A stretch of DNA of 64,000 nt from Embleya sp051903075 (GTDB lineage Bacteria; Actinomycetota; Actinomycetes; Streptomycetales; Streptomycetaceae). The stretch covers positions 3,224,001-3,288,000 of the forward strand of contig NZ_CP182422.1 in the NCBI RefSeq assembly GCF_051903075.1. The letters run 5' to 3'. The position numbers and the translations under genes were made by a program. The notes under the pieces were generated by a model that ran no database searches, was not told the DNA's origin, and saw nothing but the letters and a program-made list of their open reading frames with translations. Of the stretch, positions 43,186-52,837 are shown in pieces; position 1 is the first letter of the stretch, and each line of letters begins with the position of its first letter.

Positions 43186-45252
43186 ATGTCGGACCATCCC
43201 GCGCACGGCGCGGCGCTCTCTCCCGCGTCCGGATCCGCAGCCGGCCCGCGCGCGAGCGGCGACCGATCCGAACGCCGGGCGCGGACGATCATCGCCGAGC
43301 TGTGCTGTGCGGCGGTGGTGGCGATCGCGACGAGTCTGCCGATCCAGTACCTGGTCACCCACGCCGGGATGCCCAAGCCCAGGGTCATGATCGGGCCGGA
43401 CAAGTCGGAGACGCTGTCCAAGTCGCTGATCCCGATCGAGTACGCGGCGCTCGGCGCCGCCGTGCTGCTCGGCCTGGTCGCGTTCCTGGTCGTGCGCGCC
43501 CGCGGCCGAGGACTCCTGGGGACCGTACTGTCCTGGATCCTGGTCACCGCGCTGCCCACGCTCGTGCTGGCGCTGCCGCTGTACGCGACGAAGTGGTACT
43601 ACGGCGGGCTCGCGGGCGACAACTCCTTCCGCAGTCAATACCTGACCCGGATGACCGACTCCCCGCGGCTGTCCGACATGAACTACGAGAACACCCCGCC
43701 GCTCTACCCCACCGGCTGGTTCTGGCTCGGCGGACGCTTCGCGAATCTGTTCGGCCTGGCCGGCTGGGAGGCGTACAAGCCGTTCACGATCCTGACCGCG
43801 GGGGTCACGGCCGCACTGGCGTTCACGTTGTGGAGCGCCATCGTCTCGCGCCCGATGGCCGTGGCGCTGAGCACTACGACCACGTTGGTGGGCCTGTCCG
43901 GGGCGTCGCCCGCGGTCAACGAGGGCTATGCCTGGGTGATCACCGGGCTGACCCCGCCGGTGATCGTCGCCGTCGCGTACATGCTGGCCCGGGGCACCCG
44001 GGACGAGCGCCCGGGTCGGCGCCCGAACAACCTCGCGGTGTTGCTCGGGATCGGCGTCTTCCTCGGCATCTCCGCGCTCTTCTACACCCTGATCACCGGC
44101 TTCCTCACGTTGGTGATCGTGGGGTCGGCCGTCGTGGGGCTGCTGATCGCGCGCAAGCGGGAGGCCCGCGACCCCGGCGCGGCTCCGTCCGGGTACACCC
44201 TGGGGACGGTGCTCGGCCGGCTGCTCCCGATCGCGGGGGCGGCGGCGGTGCTCATCCTCCCGGTGTGGGTGCCGTATCTGCTCAAGTCGTTCGACCTCGG
44301 CATGCCCAAGAACGCGGCGCAGCACTACCTCTTCCCGGAGGGCGCGGCGTTCGCCACCCCGATGCTGGAGTTCACCCCCATCGGGGTGTTGTGCCTGATC
44401 GGCCTGGTCTGGCTGCTGTGGGCGGTCGGGTCGGGGGACATCATCGCGCGCGGGCTCGTGATCGGCGTCGCCGCTTGTTACGTGTGGTCGGTCCTGTCGT
44501 TCGTGGCGGGCGTCGCCGAGACCACCCTGCTGACCTTCCGGATGACCCCGATCCTGGAACTGTGCCTGGCCTGTGGCGGGGTGTTCGGGCTCGCCGCGGC
44601 GCTCGGGGCGCTCCGCCGCCGGGCGATGGAGCCCAGGATCGCGCGTACCGCGCTCGCCGTGGTCACCGTGCTCGCGGTGGCGTCGGGCGTGGTGGTGGCG
44701 CAGCAGTTCGTACGCTCCGACCACGGCTCGTTGGACCAGGCCCTCGGCGAGCCCTACCCGGACGGCAAGGGGCCGCGGATCCGGGACGAACCGGCGACCG
44801 GGGACACGCTGGCGGCGCTGGAGTTGGACGGCAAGTTGTTCAAGGCCATCTCCGCCGGCACCAAGCACAAGGCGCCCAACAAGACGATCCTGCTCACCGA
44901 CAACTACCGGCTTCTCGCGATCAAGCCGTACTGGGGCTTCCTGGCCTATACGCCGCAATACTCGAACCCGCTGGGCGAGTTGGAGGCGCGGCAGAAGGAG
45001 GTCGCCCGCTGGGCCGCCGCCGGGTCGGCGCAGGATCTGGTCGAGCGCATGAAGGCCAGTCCGTGGCGGGCCCCGGACGCGATGCTCCTGCGCGCGCAGC
45101 CGGACGGGTATCACGCGACGATGGTCGTCGACTCGTTCCCGATGTCGCCGGAGAACCAGCAGCGCGACGTGGTTTTCCGCAAGCAGCTCCTGGACCCCAA
45201 GGTGTTCAACCTCGCCGTCGTCGGGCCGTACACCGTCGTGACACTGCGCTGA
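43186..45252 (+). CDS. AftA-like membrane arabinofuranosyltransferase
   Basis: A 688-residue polytopic protein with 11-13 hydrophobic segments and a C-terminal soluble domain. The stretch FRSQYLTRMTDSPRLSDMNY followed by YPTGWFWLGGRFANLFGLAGW is the hallmark of AftA (GT85), which adds the first arabinose to galactan from decaprenyl-phosphoarabinose. The C-terminal part (AIKPYWGFLAYTPQYSNPLG) also matches. ATG 43186 is my choice; the frame is open to GTG 43042 with similar codon bias, so the true start may be earlier. A wall polymer with arabinofuranose is implied, but the acceptor in this organism is unknown. Confidence 0.82.
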   Translation: MSDHPAHGAALSPASGSAAGPRASGDRSERRARTIIAELCCAAVVAIATSLPIQYLVTHAGMPKPRVMIGPDKSETLSKSLIPIEYAALGAAVLLGLVAFLVVRARGRGLLGTVLSWILVTALPTLVLALPLYATKWYYGGLAGDNSFRSQYLTRMTDSPRLSDMNYENTPPLYPTGWFWLGGRFANLFGLAGWEAYKPFTILTAGVTAALAFTLWSAIVSRPMAVALSTTTTLVGLSGASPAVNEGYAWVITGLTPPVIVAVAYMLARGTRDERPGRRPNNLAVLLGIGVFLGISALFYTLITGFLTLVIVGSAVVGLLIARKREARDPGAAPSGYTLGTVLGRLLPIAGAAAVLILPVWVPYLLKSFDLGMPKNAAQHYLFPEGAAFATPMLEFTPIGVLCLIGLVWLLWAVGSGDIIARGLVIGVAACYVWSVLSFVAGVAETTLLTFRMTPILELCLACGGVFGLAAALGALRRRAMEPRIARTALAVVTVLAVASGVVVAQQFVRSDHGSLDQALGEPYPDGKGPRIRDEPATGDTLAALELDGKLFKAISAGTKHKAPNKTILLTDNYRLLAIKPYWGFLAYTPQYSNPLGELEARQKEVARWAAAGSAQDLVERMKASPWRAPDAMLLRAQPDGYHATMVVDSFPMSPENQQRDVVFRKQLLDPKVFNLAVVGPYTVVTLR

Positions 45253-45263
45253 TCCGTCGGCTG

Positions 45264-45310
45264 CGTCCGCCCGCCGGCCCTCCCGGGAAGGGGAGTCGGC
45301 GGGCGGGCGT
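45264..45310. terminator. Bidirectional terminator between AftA-like and fbiC genes
   Basis: CGTCCGCCCGCCGGC (45264-45278) pairs with GTCGGCGGGCGGGCG (45295-45309), with two G-U type positions, in the gap between convergent stops. Confidence 0.7.
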
Positions 45311-45318
45311 ACGCGTGC

Positions 45319-47913
45319 TCAGCCCAGGATCGGCAGCATGATCCGGTCGACGTCCTCGTCGTGGCGGCGGGCGACGGCCTGCCGCTCGGCGTCCACCTCG
45401 CCGTAGGTGGTGGTGCGCTGCCGGGCGCGGCGGCCGAGCGAGGCGGCCATCGCCTCCAGTTCGGCGATCGACTTCTTCGAGCCGTTGTCGGCGCCGGCCA
45501 TCCGGGAGATGGTCTCCTCCATGAGCGTGCCGCCCATGTCGTTGGCGCCGCCTTCGAGCATCAGGTTGGTGCCCTCGACGCCGAGCTTGACCCAGCTGGT
45601 CTGGATGTTGTCGATCTTGCCGTGCAGCAGGATGCGGGCCATCGCGTGCACGGCCCGGTTGTCCCGCAGGGTCGGGCCGGGGCGGGCGATGCCGGCCAGG
45701 TACACCGGCGCGTTCGTGTGCACGAAGGGCAGCGTGACGAACTCGGTGAAGCCGCCGGTCTCGTCCTGGATCCGGCCGAGCAGGCGCAGGTGGCCGAGCC
45801 AGTGCGCGGGGGTGTCCACGTGGCCGTACATCATCGTCGAGGAGCTGCGGATGCCCAGTTCGTGCGCCGTCTTGACCACCTCGACCCAGGTCGCGGCGGG
45901 CAGCTTGCCCTTGGTCAGGATCCAGCGCACGTCGTCGTCCAGGATCTCGGCGGCGGTGCCCGGGATGGTGTCCAGGCCCGCCTCCTTGGCGGCGGTCAGC
46001 CAGTCGCGGATGGACATCCCGGTGCGGGTCGCGCCGTTGACCACCTCCATCGGCGAGAAGGCGTGCACGTGCATGCCCGGGACCCGCTTCTTGACCTCGC
46101 GGGCGATGTCGAAGTAGGCGGTGCCGGGCAGGTCGGGGTGGATGCCGCCCTGCATGCAGACCTCGGTCGCGCCGACCGCCCACGCCTGTTCGGCCCGCTC
46201 GCCCACCTGGTCCAGGGACAGGGTGTACGCGTCGGCGTCGGTGCGCCGCTGGGCGAACGCGCAGAACCGGCAGCCGGTGTAGCAGACGTTGGTGAAGTTG
46301 ATGTTGCGGTTGACGATGTAGGTGATCTCGTCGCCGTTCACCTCGCGACGCAAGTCGTCGGCGATCCGGGCGAGTTCGTCCATCGCGGGGCCGTCGCAGT
46401 GGAACAGCGCGAGGGCCTGGTCGTCGGTCAGCCGGGTCGGTTCGGCGGCGGCCCGGGACAGTGCCTCGCGCACCTCCGAGTCGAGCCGGACCACCGATCC
46501 GGTGGGGCCGGCGGCGACCTGCTCGCGCAGCGCGTCCCAGTCGCCGTAGACGTTGTCGAAGTCGTCGCGCCGGTCGGTGGTGCGGCCGGTGGTGTCGATC
46601 GTCTCGTGCAGGTCGGTGCGGCCGGACGCGGCGGCGAAGATGTCCTCGGGTTCCTGCCAGGGCAGGCCCTCGGGGTTGCGGCCCTCGATCGCGAGACCGG
46701 TCTCCGGGTCGGACAGCGCGCGCACGTGCGGCAACACCCGGGGGTCGACCCACGGTTCGCCGCGCAGGATCACCTCGGGGTACACGTTCAGCCGCTCGTG
46801 CAGCGTGAAGCCCGCCTCGGCGGTGCGCGCCGCCAGGAACTCGATCTGCGGCCAGGCGAGTTCGGGATTGACGTGGTCGGGCGTGAGCGGCGAGACCCCG
46901 CCCCAGTCGTCGATGCCGGCCGCGATCATCAGCGCGTACTCGTCGCCGATCAGGTTCGGCGGCGCCTGCACCCGCATCTTCGGCCCGAGCACGATCCGCG
47001 AGACGGCGATCGCGGCGGCCAACTCGACCAGATCGGCGTCGGGGGTGGCGCGCATCGCCGTGTCCGGCTTGGCGCGGAAGTTCTGGAGGATCACTTCCTG
47101 GATCGAGCCGTACTGCCGGGCGACCTTGCGCATCGCGAAGATCGACTCGGCCCGCTCGGTCATCGTCTCGCCGATGCCGATCAGCAGGCCGGTGGTGAAC
47201 GGCACGTTGGAGCGGCCGGCGTCCTCCAACACCCGCAGCCGCACGGCCGGTTCCTTGTCGGGCGAGCCGTAGTGGGGGCCGGAGGGCTCGGACCACAGCC
47301 GGGTCGCGGTGGTCTCCAGCATCATCCCCATCGACGCGCTGACCGGCTTGAGCCGTTGGAAGTCGGTCCAGGAGAGCACCCCGGGGTTCAGGTGCGGCAG
47401 CAGGCCGGTCTCCTCCAGGACCCGGATCGACATCGCCCGGACATAGGCGAGCGTGTCGTCGTATCCGTGCGCGTCCAGCCACTCGCGTGCCTCGGGCCAG
47501 CGGTCCTCGGGTCGGTCGCCGAGGGTGAACAGGGCTTCCTTGCAGCCGAGCGCGGCGCCGTCGCGGGCGATCTTGAGCACCTCGTCGGGGCTGAGGAACA
47601 TCCCGTGGCCCTCGCGCCGGAGCTTGCCCGGGACGGTGACGAAGGTGCAGTAGTTGCAGCGGTCCCGACACAGCCGGGTGAGCGGGATGAACACCTTGCG
47701 GCTGTAGGTGATCACCCCGGCGCGGCCGACCGCCTCCAGACCGGCGTCGCGCACACGCGCGGCCGAGGCGCACAGGTCGGCCAGATCGGCGTCGCGGGCG
47801 TGCAGGAGCACGGCCGCCTCGGAGACGTCGAGCATGACCCCGTCGCGGGCGCGTCGCAGCGCGCGCCGCATCGAACTCTCGGTGGGACGTCCCTCGTTGG
47901 GAGTCGGGGTCAT
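45319..47913 (-). CDS. fbiC: FO synthase (CofG-CofH fusion)
   Basis: An 864-residue double radical-SAM enzyme that makes 7,8-didemethyl-8-hydroxy-5-deazariboflavin, the F420 chromophore, from tyrosine and a ribitylaminouracil. The CofG half has CX3CX2C at C82/C86/C89 (CRDRCNYC) and the CofH half has C544/C548/C551 (CYTGCRFC), each binding a 4Fe-4S cluster. Conserved landmarks include LTPDHVNPELAWPQ and FVTLPFVHTNAPVYLAGIARPGPT. Length and domain order are those of the actinobacterial fusion. An F420-type LLM oxidoreductase is encoded at 51728-52675. Confidence 0.97.
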   Translation of the reverse strand: MTPTPNEGRPTESSMRRALRRARDGVMLDVSEAAVLLHARDADLADLCASAARVRDAGLEAVGRAGVITYSRKVFIPLTRLCRDRCNYCTFVTVPGKLRREGHGMFLSPDEVLKIARDGAALGCKEALFTLGDRPEDRWPEAREWLDAHGYDDTLAYVRAMSIRVLEETGLLPHLNPGVLSWTDFQRLKPVSASMGMMLETTATRLWSEPSGPHYGSPDKEPAVRLRVLEDAGRSNVPFTTGLLIGIGETMTERAESIFAMRKVARQYGSIQEVILQNFRAKPDTAMRATPDADLVELAAAIAVSRIVLGPKMRVQAPPNLIGDEYALMIAAGIDDWGGVSPLTPDHVNPELAWPQIEFLAARTAEAGFTLHERLNVYPEVILRGEPWVDPRVLPHVRALSDPETGLAIEGRNPEGLPWQEPEDIFAAASGRTDLHETIDTTGRTTDRRDDFDNVYGDWDALREQVAAGPTGSVVRLDSEVREALSRAAAEPTRLTDDQALALFHCDGPAMDELARIADDLRREVNGDEITYIVNRNINFTNVCYTGCRFCAFAQRRTDADAYTLSLDQVGERAEQAWAVGATEVCMQGGIHPDLPGTAYFDIAREVKKRVPGMHVHAFSPMEVVNGATRTGMSIRDWLTAAKEAGLDTIPGTAAEILDDDVRWILTKGKLPAATWVEVVKTAHELGIRSSSTMMYGHVDTPAHWLGHLRLLGRIQDETGGFTEFVTLPFVHTNAPVYLAGIARPGPTLRDNRAVHAMARILLHGKIDNIQTSWVKLGVEGTNLMLEGGANDMGGTLMEETISRMAGADNGSKKSIAELEAMAASLGRRARQRTTTYGEVDAERQAVARRHDEDVDRIMLPILG

Positions 47914-48153
47914 GCGACACCTCGCTGTCGTCGCTGCTGCGCGGGTTGGATCGGCGGGCCGAGACGTGCTCCGCGCCGCCGACATCCGGGAGCCGACCCG
48001 ACGTCGCCCCCGAAAGAACCAAGCGTAGGCGGCCCCGATCCATGCCCATCCCGACTCGTGTCGCACGTCACGTGGCGGGTGGAGGGCGCGATGGATCGGC
48101 CCGCCCGGGCAGCGGGCATCGACCGAGGAATCGGCTCGGGCTCGGGCGAGGAA

Positions 48154-48750
48154 CTACGAGACGACGAGGTCCGCCGGATCGAGCGTGACCGGGAAGGGTT
48201 CCTCGATCTTGGCGGCGGTACCGGCGGCGAGCCGTCGGGTCAGTCGATACTCCCGATCGGCGTCGAGCGCGTAGGTGAACAGCACAGGGAGCCGATCGAT
48301 CCCGAGTCCACGGAAACGCACCATCTCCAGACGCCAGAAGTGCGGGATGCCTGCGGCAGCGTACTTGGCGGGCTTGAGGGTGCGGTCCGTGGTCGTGGTG
48401 GAGGGAGAAACGATCTCGACGACCAGGTGCACCTGCGAAGGATCAGGCACCTTGGCACCGTCGGCGAAGGCCGCGAGATCGACGACGAGAATGTCGGGGA
48501 TCAAGGCCGTGCGGTCGCCCATCGCGATACCGGTGGCCGTCACCGGCAGGAGCCCTCTCGGGGCGCCATCCGTCAGGATCCGGGCCAGGCGATCCCCGGC
48601 GAGCTGATGGCCCATGGATGGTGCGGGGCTCATGAGCACGCTCCCGTCGACGAGTTCGTACCGGCTGCCGTCCGGCGCGTCCTCGTTGAGAGCGATCCAT
48701 TCGTCCACAGTCCAGGGCTGGACGTGCGACTGCGCGGGGAGAGCCGCCAT
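48154..48750 (-). CDS. Uma2-family PD-(D/E)XK nuclease-like protein
   Basis: A 198-residue full-length Uma2/DUF820 protein: SHVQPWTVDEWIALNEDAPDGSRYELVDGSVLMSPAP-type N-terminus, LIPDILVVDLAAF, the core VHLVVEIVSPSTTTTDRTLKPAKY and AGIPHFWRLE. The D-x(n)-E-x-V..K arrangement is that of a PD-(D/E)XK nuclease fold. These proteins are abundant in streptomycetes and cyanobacteria, with unknown biological role. Start ATG 48750. The gene is single. Confidence 0.88.
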   Translation of the reverse strand: MAALPAQSHVQPWTVDEWIALNEDAPDGSRYELVDGSVLMSPAPSMGHQLAGDRLARILTDGAPRGLLPVTATGIAMGDRTALIPDILVVDLAAFADGAKVPDPSQVHLVVEIVSPSTTTTDRTLKPAKYAAAGIPHFWRLEMVRFRGLGIDRLPVLFTYALDADREYRLTRRLAAGTAAKIEEPFPVTLDPADLVVS

Positions 48751-48972
48751 TCGTAGCACCGCCTTCGTGTCGCCCCGACCTGCCCCGATTGTGACACTCT
48801 CCACGACCACCGGCACGGTCCTTGTCTGGTCCGAACACTCCAACGAGCGAGTCGCCCGAAGGTCACCCGAATGGCACAACACCGAACAGATCGTCGGCAG
48901 AGCCGCGTCCGACGCATGGAGCGGCGGCGTACGGGAGGACCCCCGTACGCCGCCGGGTCTTTCGGTCGGCGG

Positions 48973-50697
48973 TCAGACCGAGACCGTGACGGTGTCCTTG
49001 CCGCTGCGGAGCAGGGTGCCGTTGGCGGCGCCGGTGGTCTGGCCGTCGCGGATGGTTTCGACGCCGTTGACGCGGACGCTGACCACTCCGGTGGACTCGC
49101 TCGTCAGGCGCGGGCTGTCGCCGGGCAGGTCGTGCATCAGGCGGGCCGGGCCGGAGCCGACCGTGGCCGGGTCGAACAGGACCAGGTCGGCGTGGAAGCC
49201 CTCGGCGATCCGGCCGCGGTCCTTGAGGCCGAAGAGTTCGGCGGGCTCGGTGGTGAGCATCTGCACCGCGCGCTCCAGCGAGACCAGCTTGCGCCCGCGC
49301 AGCATGTCGCCGAGGAAGCGGGTGGTGTAGGTCGCGCCGCACATGCGGTCCAGGTGCGCGCCGGCGTCCGAGCCGCCCAGGATCACGTGCTCGTTGTCCC
49401 ACACCTGCTGCCGCAGATCCCACGACGCCTGGTCGTTGTCGGTGGGCATCGGCCACAACACCGTGCGCAGGTCGTCGTTGATGCAGATCTCGATCAGCGT
49501 CCAGAAGTCGTCCTGGCCGCGCTCCTTGGCGATGTCGGCGACCACCCGGCCGGACAGGCCCTCGTTCGCCTCGGAGTAGGTGTCGCCGATGACGTAGCGG
49601 CCGAAGTCGGCCAGTCGGCGAAAGACGCCCGCCTCGGGGCTGTCCGCGTTGCGCAACATCTCCGCGCGTACGTCGGCGTCGCGCAGCTTGGCGATCCGCT
49701 CGGGCACCGGCAGGGACAGGATCGGGCCCCAGCCCGGGATCAGGTTGAGCGCGCAGTAGGTCAGGAACGACATGTTCATCGGGACCAGGACCGGCATGGT
49801 CAGGATCACGATCCGCCCGCCCGCCTCCTTGGCCTTCTCCGACGCGTAGATCTGCCGGGGGGCGCGGTCGGGCGCGGCCGAGTCGACGGTGAGCACGTTC
49901 CAGTTCATCGGGCGGCCGGCCGTGGTGGTCATCTTGACCAGCAGGTCGATCTCGTCGTCGGAGAACTTGTCCAGACAGCCGGCCACGATGACTTCGAGCT
50001 GGGTGCCCTCGTGCTTGCCGACCTCCTCGCACAGCGCCAGGATCTCGGCGGGCGTGGCGTGCCGCGAGGGCACCGGGTTGCCGTCGCCGTCGGTGTGGTT
50101 GGACTGGCCGGTGGAGAAGCCGAGCGCGCCGGCCTCCATCGCCTTGCCCAGCTCCGCCACCATCGCCGCGATCTGCTCGGGCGTGGCCTCCTTGCCGACC
50201 GAGTCGGCGCCCATCACGTAGCGGCGGATCGCACAGTGGCCGGCCATGAAGCCCGCGTTCACCGCGATCCGGCCCTCCAGCTTGTCCAGGTACTGGGCGA
50301 AGGTCTCCCAGCTCCAGTCCACGCCGTTCTCCAGCGCGGGCAGCGCCATGCCCTCGACCTTGGCCATCATCCGGCGCGTGTAGTCGGCGTCCTCGGCCTT
50401 GAGGGGCGCGAGAGTGAAGCCGCAGTTGCCGCCGATGATCGTGGTCACGCCGTGGTTGACCGAGGGGGTGGCGTACGGGTCCCAGTGCAGCTGGGCGTCG
50501 TAGTGGGTGTGCGGGTCGACGAAGCCGGGGGCCAGGACCAGGCCCTCGGCGTTCTCGGTGCTCGCGGCTTCCTCGGTGATGCCGCCGGCGGGGGTGACCG
50601 CGACGATGCGACCGTCCCTGATGCCCACGTCACCCAGGAAGGACGGCGCGCCCGTCCCGTCGACGACGGTGGCTCCGGTGATGACGTGGTCCAGCAT
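48973..50697 (-). CDS. Amidohydrolase, N-acyl-D-amino-acid deacylase type
   Basis: A 574-residue amidohydrolase family-3 enzyme. It starts MLDHVITGATVVDGTGAPSF, with the metal-site HTHYDAQLHWDP, NCGFTLAPL, SDAGAHLDRMCGATYTTRFLG and the C-terminal beta-sandwich GRIAEGFHADLVLFDP. Relatives deacylate N-acyl-D-amino acids or open hydantoin-like rings. Here it lies within an acyl-CoA catabolic region, so the natural substrate may be an amide or lactam from that pathway (inference). ATG 50697 follows GAGGAG. A copy of the shared 15-bp palindrome lies 100 bp upstream. Confidence 0.88.
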   Translation of the reverse strand: MLDHVITGATVVDGTGAPSFLGDVGIRDGRIVAVTPAGGITEEAASTENAEGLVLAPGFVDPHTHYDAQLHWDPYATPSVNHGVTTIIGGNCGFTLAPLKAEDADYTRRMMAKVEGMALPALENGVDWSWETFAQYLDKLEGRIAVNAGFMAGHCAIRRYVMGADSVGKEATPEQIAAMVAELGKAMEAGALGFSTGQSNHTDGDGNPVPSRHATPAEILALCEEVGKHEGTQLEVIVAGCLDKFSDDEIDLLVKMTTTAGRPMNWNVLTVDSAAPDRAPRQIYASEKAKEAGGRIVILTMPVLVPMNMSFLTYCALNLIPGWGPILSLPVPERIAKLRDADVRAEMLRNADSPEAGVFRRLADFGRYVIGDTYSEANEGLSGRVVADIAKERGQDDFWTLIEICINDDLRTVLWPMPTDNDQASWDLRQQVWDNEHVILGGSDAGAHLDRMCGATYTTRFLGDMLRGRKLVSLERAVQMLTTEPAELFGLKDRGRIAEGFHADLVLFDPATVGSGPARLMHDLPGDSPRLTSESTGVVSVRVNGVETIRDGQTTGAANGTLLRSGKDTVTVSV

Positions 50698-50796
50698 GGC
50701 GAAGCTCCTCTGCCCTCGGTGTTGCTGCCCTCGGTGGTGCCTGCGCACGCGGCCGGCGCACCGCGTCCGCACGCGTGGTCCGGCCGCCCCACGAAG

Positions 50797-50811
50797 CTGA
50801 TGGTACGTCAG
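50797..50811. promoter_or_regulatory. Shared 15-bp palindromic operator, site 1
   Basis: CTGATGGTACGTCAG, 100 bp upstream of the amidohydrolase start. It matches the pattern CTGAYG-N3-CGTCAG found in the other gaps of this catabolic region. Confidence 0.7.
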
Positions 50812-50902
50812 ATATTCGGGGTCGCCAGGGGTCCGCACGGGATGAGACGGGGCTCACCCGAGATATGCCACAACGGCATATCCCGATGCTCCGAAAACGG
50901 CG

Positions 50903-51691
50903 TCAGAAGAGCTTCACGCCGGCCATCCAGCCGCCGTCGACGACGATGTGGGTGCCGGTCATATAGGAACTGTCGGGTCCGGTGAGGTACAGCGCCGCGG
51001 CGGCGATCTCGTCGGGTTCGCCGATGCGGGCCAGAGGTATGCCGCCGAAGACCTCGCTCACCGGGTCCGGCTCGCCCGGCGCGGGCGGCCGGGTGGGCAG
51101 GCCCTCGATGTCCCCCGGATTGGTCATCGGGGTACGGACACCGCCCGGGCAGATCGCATTGACCCGGATGTGCGGGGCGGCCTCCAGGGCGGCCACCCGG
51201 GTCATCGCCAGGACCGCGCCCTTGGTCGAGGCGTACGCGACAAGGCCCTCCATGCCGGCCAGGCCCGCGTAGGAGGCGATGTTCACGATCGTGCCCGGCC
51301 CGCCCGCCGCGCGCATCGCGGGCAGCGCCGCCTTCATGCCCAGGAACGTGCCGAGCTGGTTCACCTCGACGATCCGCAGATATGCCTCCCGGGACATCTC
51401 CTCGATCGGCTCGAAGGCGAGGATCCCGGCATTGTTGACCAGTCCGTCGAGCCGGCCGAACGCGGCGACGGCGGCCTCCACCGCCCGCCGCCAGTCGTCC
51501 TCGTTCGACACGTCCAGGTGCACGTAGCGCGCCGCGTCACCGATCTCCTTCGCCGCCGCCTCGCCCGCCTCGTCCAGGATGTCGCCGAGGACCACCCGCG
51601 CGCCCTCGGCCGCGAACAGGCGGGCCTCGGCCACACCCTGTCCGCGTGCCGCGCCGGTGATCAGGACCACCCTGCCGTCCAGCTTGCCCAT
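50903..51691 (-). CDS. SDR-family dehydrogenase
   Basis: A 262-residue classical short-chain dehydrogenase. The cofactor motif is TGAARGQGVAEA (TGxxxGxG), then NNAGILAF, the catalytic S-Y-K as NIASYAGLAGMEGLVAYASTKGA, and the C-terminal GTHIVVDGGWMAG. It resembles 3-alpha/20-beta-hydroxysteroid dehydrogenase-like SDRs, so a hydroxyacyl or cyclic alcohol substrate is plausible. It lies 36 bp behind the LLM oxidoreductase on the same strand, probably in one operon. Confidence 0.92.
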   Translation of the reverse strand: MGKLDGRVVLITGAARGQGVAEARLFAAEGARVVLGDILDEAGEAAAKEIGDAARYVHLDVSNEDDWRRAVEAAVAAFGRLDGLVNNAGILAFEPIEEMSREAYLRIVEVNQLGTFLGMKAALPAMRAAGGPGTIVNIASYAGLAGMEGLVAYASTKGAVLAMTRVAALEAAPHIRVNAICPGGVRTPMTNPGDIEGLPTRPPAPGEPDPVSEVFGGIPLARIGEPDEIAAAALYLTGPDSSYMTGTHIVVDGGWMAGVKLF

Positions 51692-51717
51692 GCGAAGACC
51701 TTTCGGAGAAGGAAGAG

Positions 51718-51730
51718 TGATGGTGCGTCA
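51718..51730. promoter_or_regulatory. Shared palindromic operator, weaker site 2
   Basis: TGATGGTGCGTCA matches the inner 13 bases of the shared operator. It overlaps the stop of the LLM gene and lies 27 bp before the SDR start, so it may be fortuitous or an internal operator. Confidence 0.4.
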
Positions 51731-52675
51731 GGACAGGTGGGGAGCCACCTCGGCGGCGAACCGGGCGATCTGGTCCAGCAGTTCGGCCAGGTCCCGGCTG
51801 CGGAAGCGGACCTGGATCTGGTTCGCGCCCTGCTCGCCGTACCAGCGCAGCGACTCGGCGATCTTGTCCGCGCCGCCGGTGAGGGTGTGTGCGCCGACGT
51901 CCCAGCCGGCCTCGCCGACGTAGATCATCTCGGTAATCGCGCCGATGTCCAGGCGCTCGTCCGAGCGGCCGAACTCCTCGCGGTAGCGCCGCAGTTCGGC
52001 CAGCTGCGCCGGGTAGGTCCCGCGCGGGCTGCCCTGCGGCAGCCAGCCGTCGCCGTACTGGGCCACCCGCTTGAGCGCGGCGCCGGCCGAGCCGCCGATC
52101 CAGATCGGCGGCCGGGGGGTCTGCACCGGACGCGGCCGGGCGCCCATGTCGTCCACCCGCCAGTGTTGCCCCGCGAAGGTCACGTATTCCTCGCGCAGCG
52201 CGAGGTCGAGCAGTTCCAGTGCCTCGTTCAGCGCCTTGCCCCGGGTCTTGAAGTCGACCCCGAGCATCTCGAACTCGGCCTCGACGTGGCCCGCGCCGGC
52301 GCCGACGATGGCGCGGCCCTTCGAGATCCGGTCCAGCGTGGCGAACGCCTTGGCGGACATCATCGGGTGCCGGTAGGCGAGCACCGACACGTGACTGATC
52401 AGCCGGATCCGCTCGGTGACCCCGGCGAGCCAGCCGAGCGTGGTCATCGTGTCCCACCACTCGGTGCCCATCGCGCCGGCGTGGCCGCGCGGGATCGCGG
52501 TGTGGTCGCAGACCGCGATGTAGGCGAAGCCGGCCCGGTCGCAGGCGCGGGCGAGCGCGGCGAGTTCGTCGGGCCCGGCGCCGTCCTCCCAGGCTTCCGC
52601 GTACAGCCGGCTCTGCGACTGGATGGGCAGCTGCATGCCGACGTGCAGGGTGCCCGGGGGCAGGATCGCGGCCAT
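51728..52675 (-). CDS. LLM-class F420-dependent oxidoreductase
   Basis: A 315-residue luciferase-like monooxygenase-fold protein: GTLHVGMQLPIQSQSRLY start, CDRAGFAYIAVCDHTAIPR, ISHVSVLAYRHPMMSAKAFATLDRISKGRAIVGAGAGHVEAEFEMLG, RPPIWIGGSAGAALKRVAQYGDGW. The last segments fit the F420-binding LLM subgroup rather than FMN bacterial luciferases. FO synthase, encoded upstream, supplies the cofactor precursor. It is the first gene of the minus-strand unit LLM-SDR-(amidohydrolase) and is divergent from an enoyl-CoA hydratase. Confidence 0.88.
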   Translation of the reverse strand: MAAILPPGTLHVGMQLPIQSQSRLYAEAWEDGAGPDELAALARACDRAGFAYIAVCDHTAIPRGHAGAMGTEWWDTMTTLGWLAGVTERIRLISHVSVLAYRHPMMSAKAFATLDRISKGRAIVGAGAGHVEAEFEMLGVDFKTRGKALNEALELLDLALREEYVTFAGQHWRVDDMGARPRPVQTPRPPIWIGGSAGAALKRVAQYGDGWLPQGSPRGTYPAQLAELRRYREEFGRSDERLDIGAITEMIYVGEAGWDVGAHTLTGGADKIAESLRWYGEQGANQIQVRFRSRDLAELLDQIARFAAEVAPHLS

Positions 52676-52786
52676 GGGAGTGCCTCCGAAGGTGCGAGAG
52701 GAGTCGAGTGGGGGCTCGGGGAAAGAGGTCGGGCGAGATCGACGGACATCGATGGACTGTGCCGAACGCGTGTCACATACTCCGAT

Positions 52787-52801
52787 CTAACGGGTCGTCA
52801 G
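52787..52801. promoter_or_regulatory. Shared 15-bp palindromic operator, site 3
   Basis: CTAACGGGTCGTCAG lies between the divergent LLM oxidoreductase and enoyl-CoA hydratase genes. One position departs from the perfect arm (A for G). Confidence 0.7.
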
Positions 52802-52837
52802 ACAAGGCCGAAAGACCGCTCCAGGAGGAACCGCACC

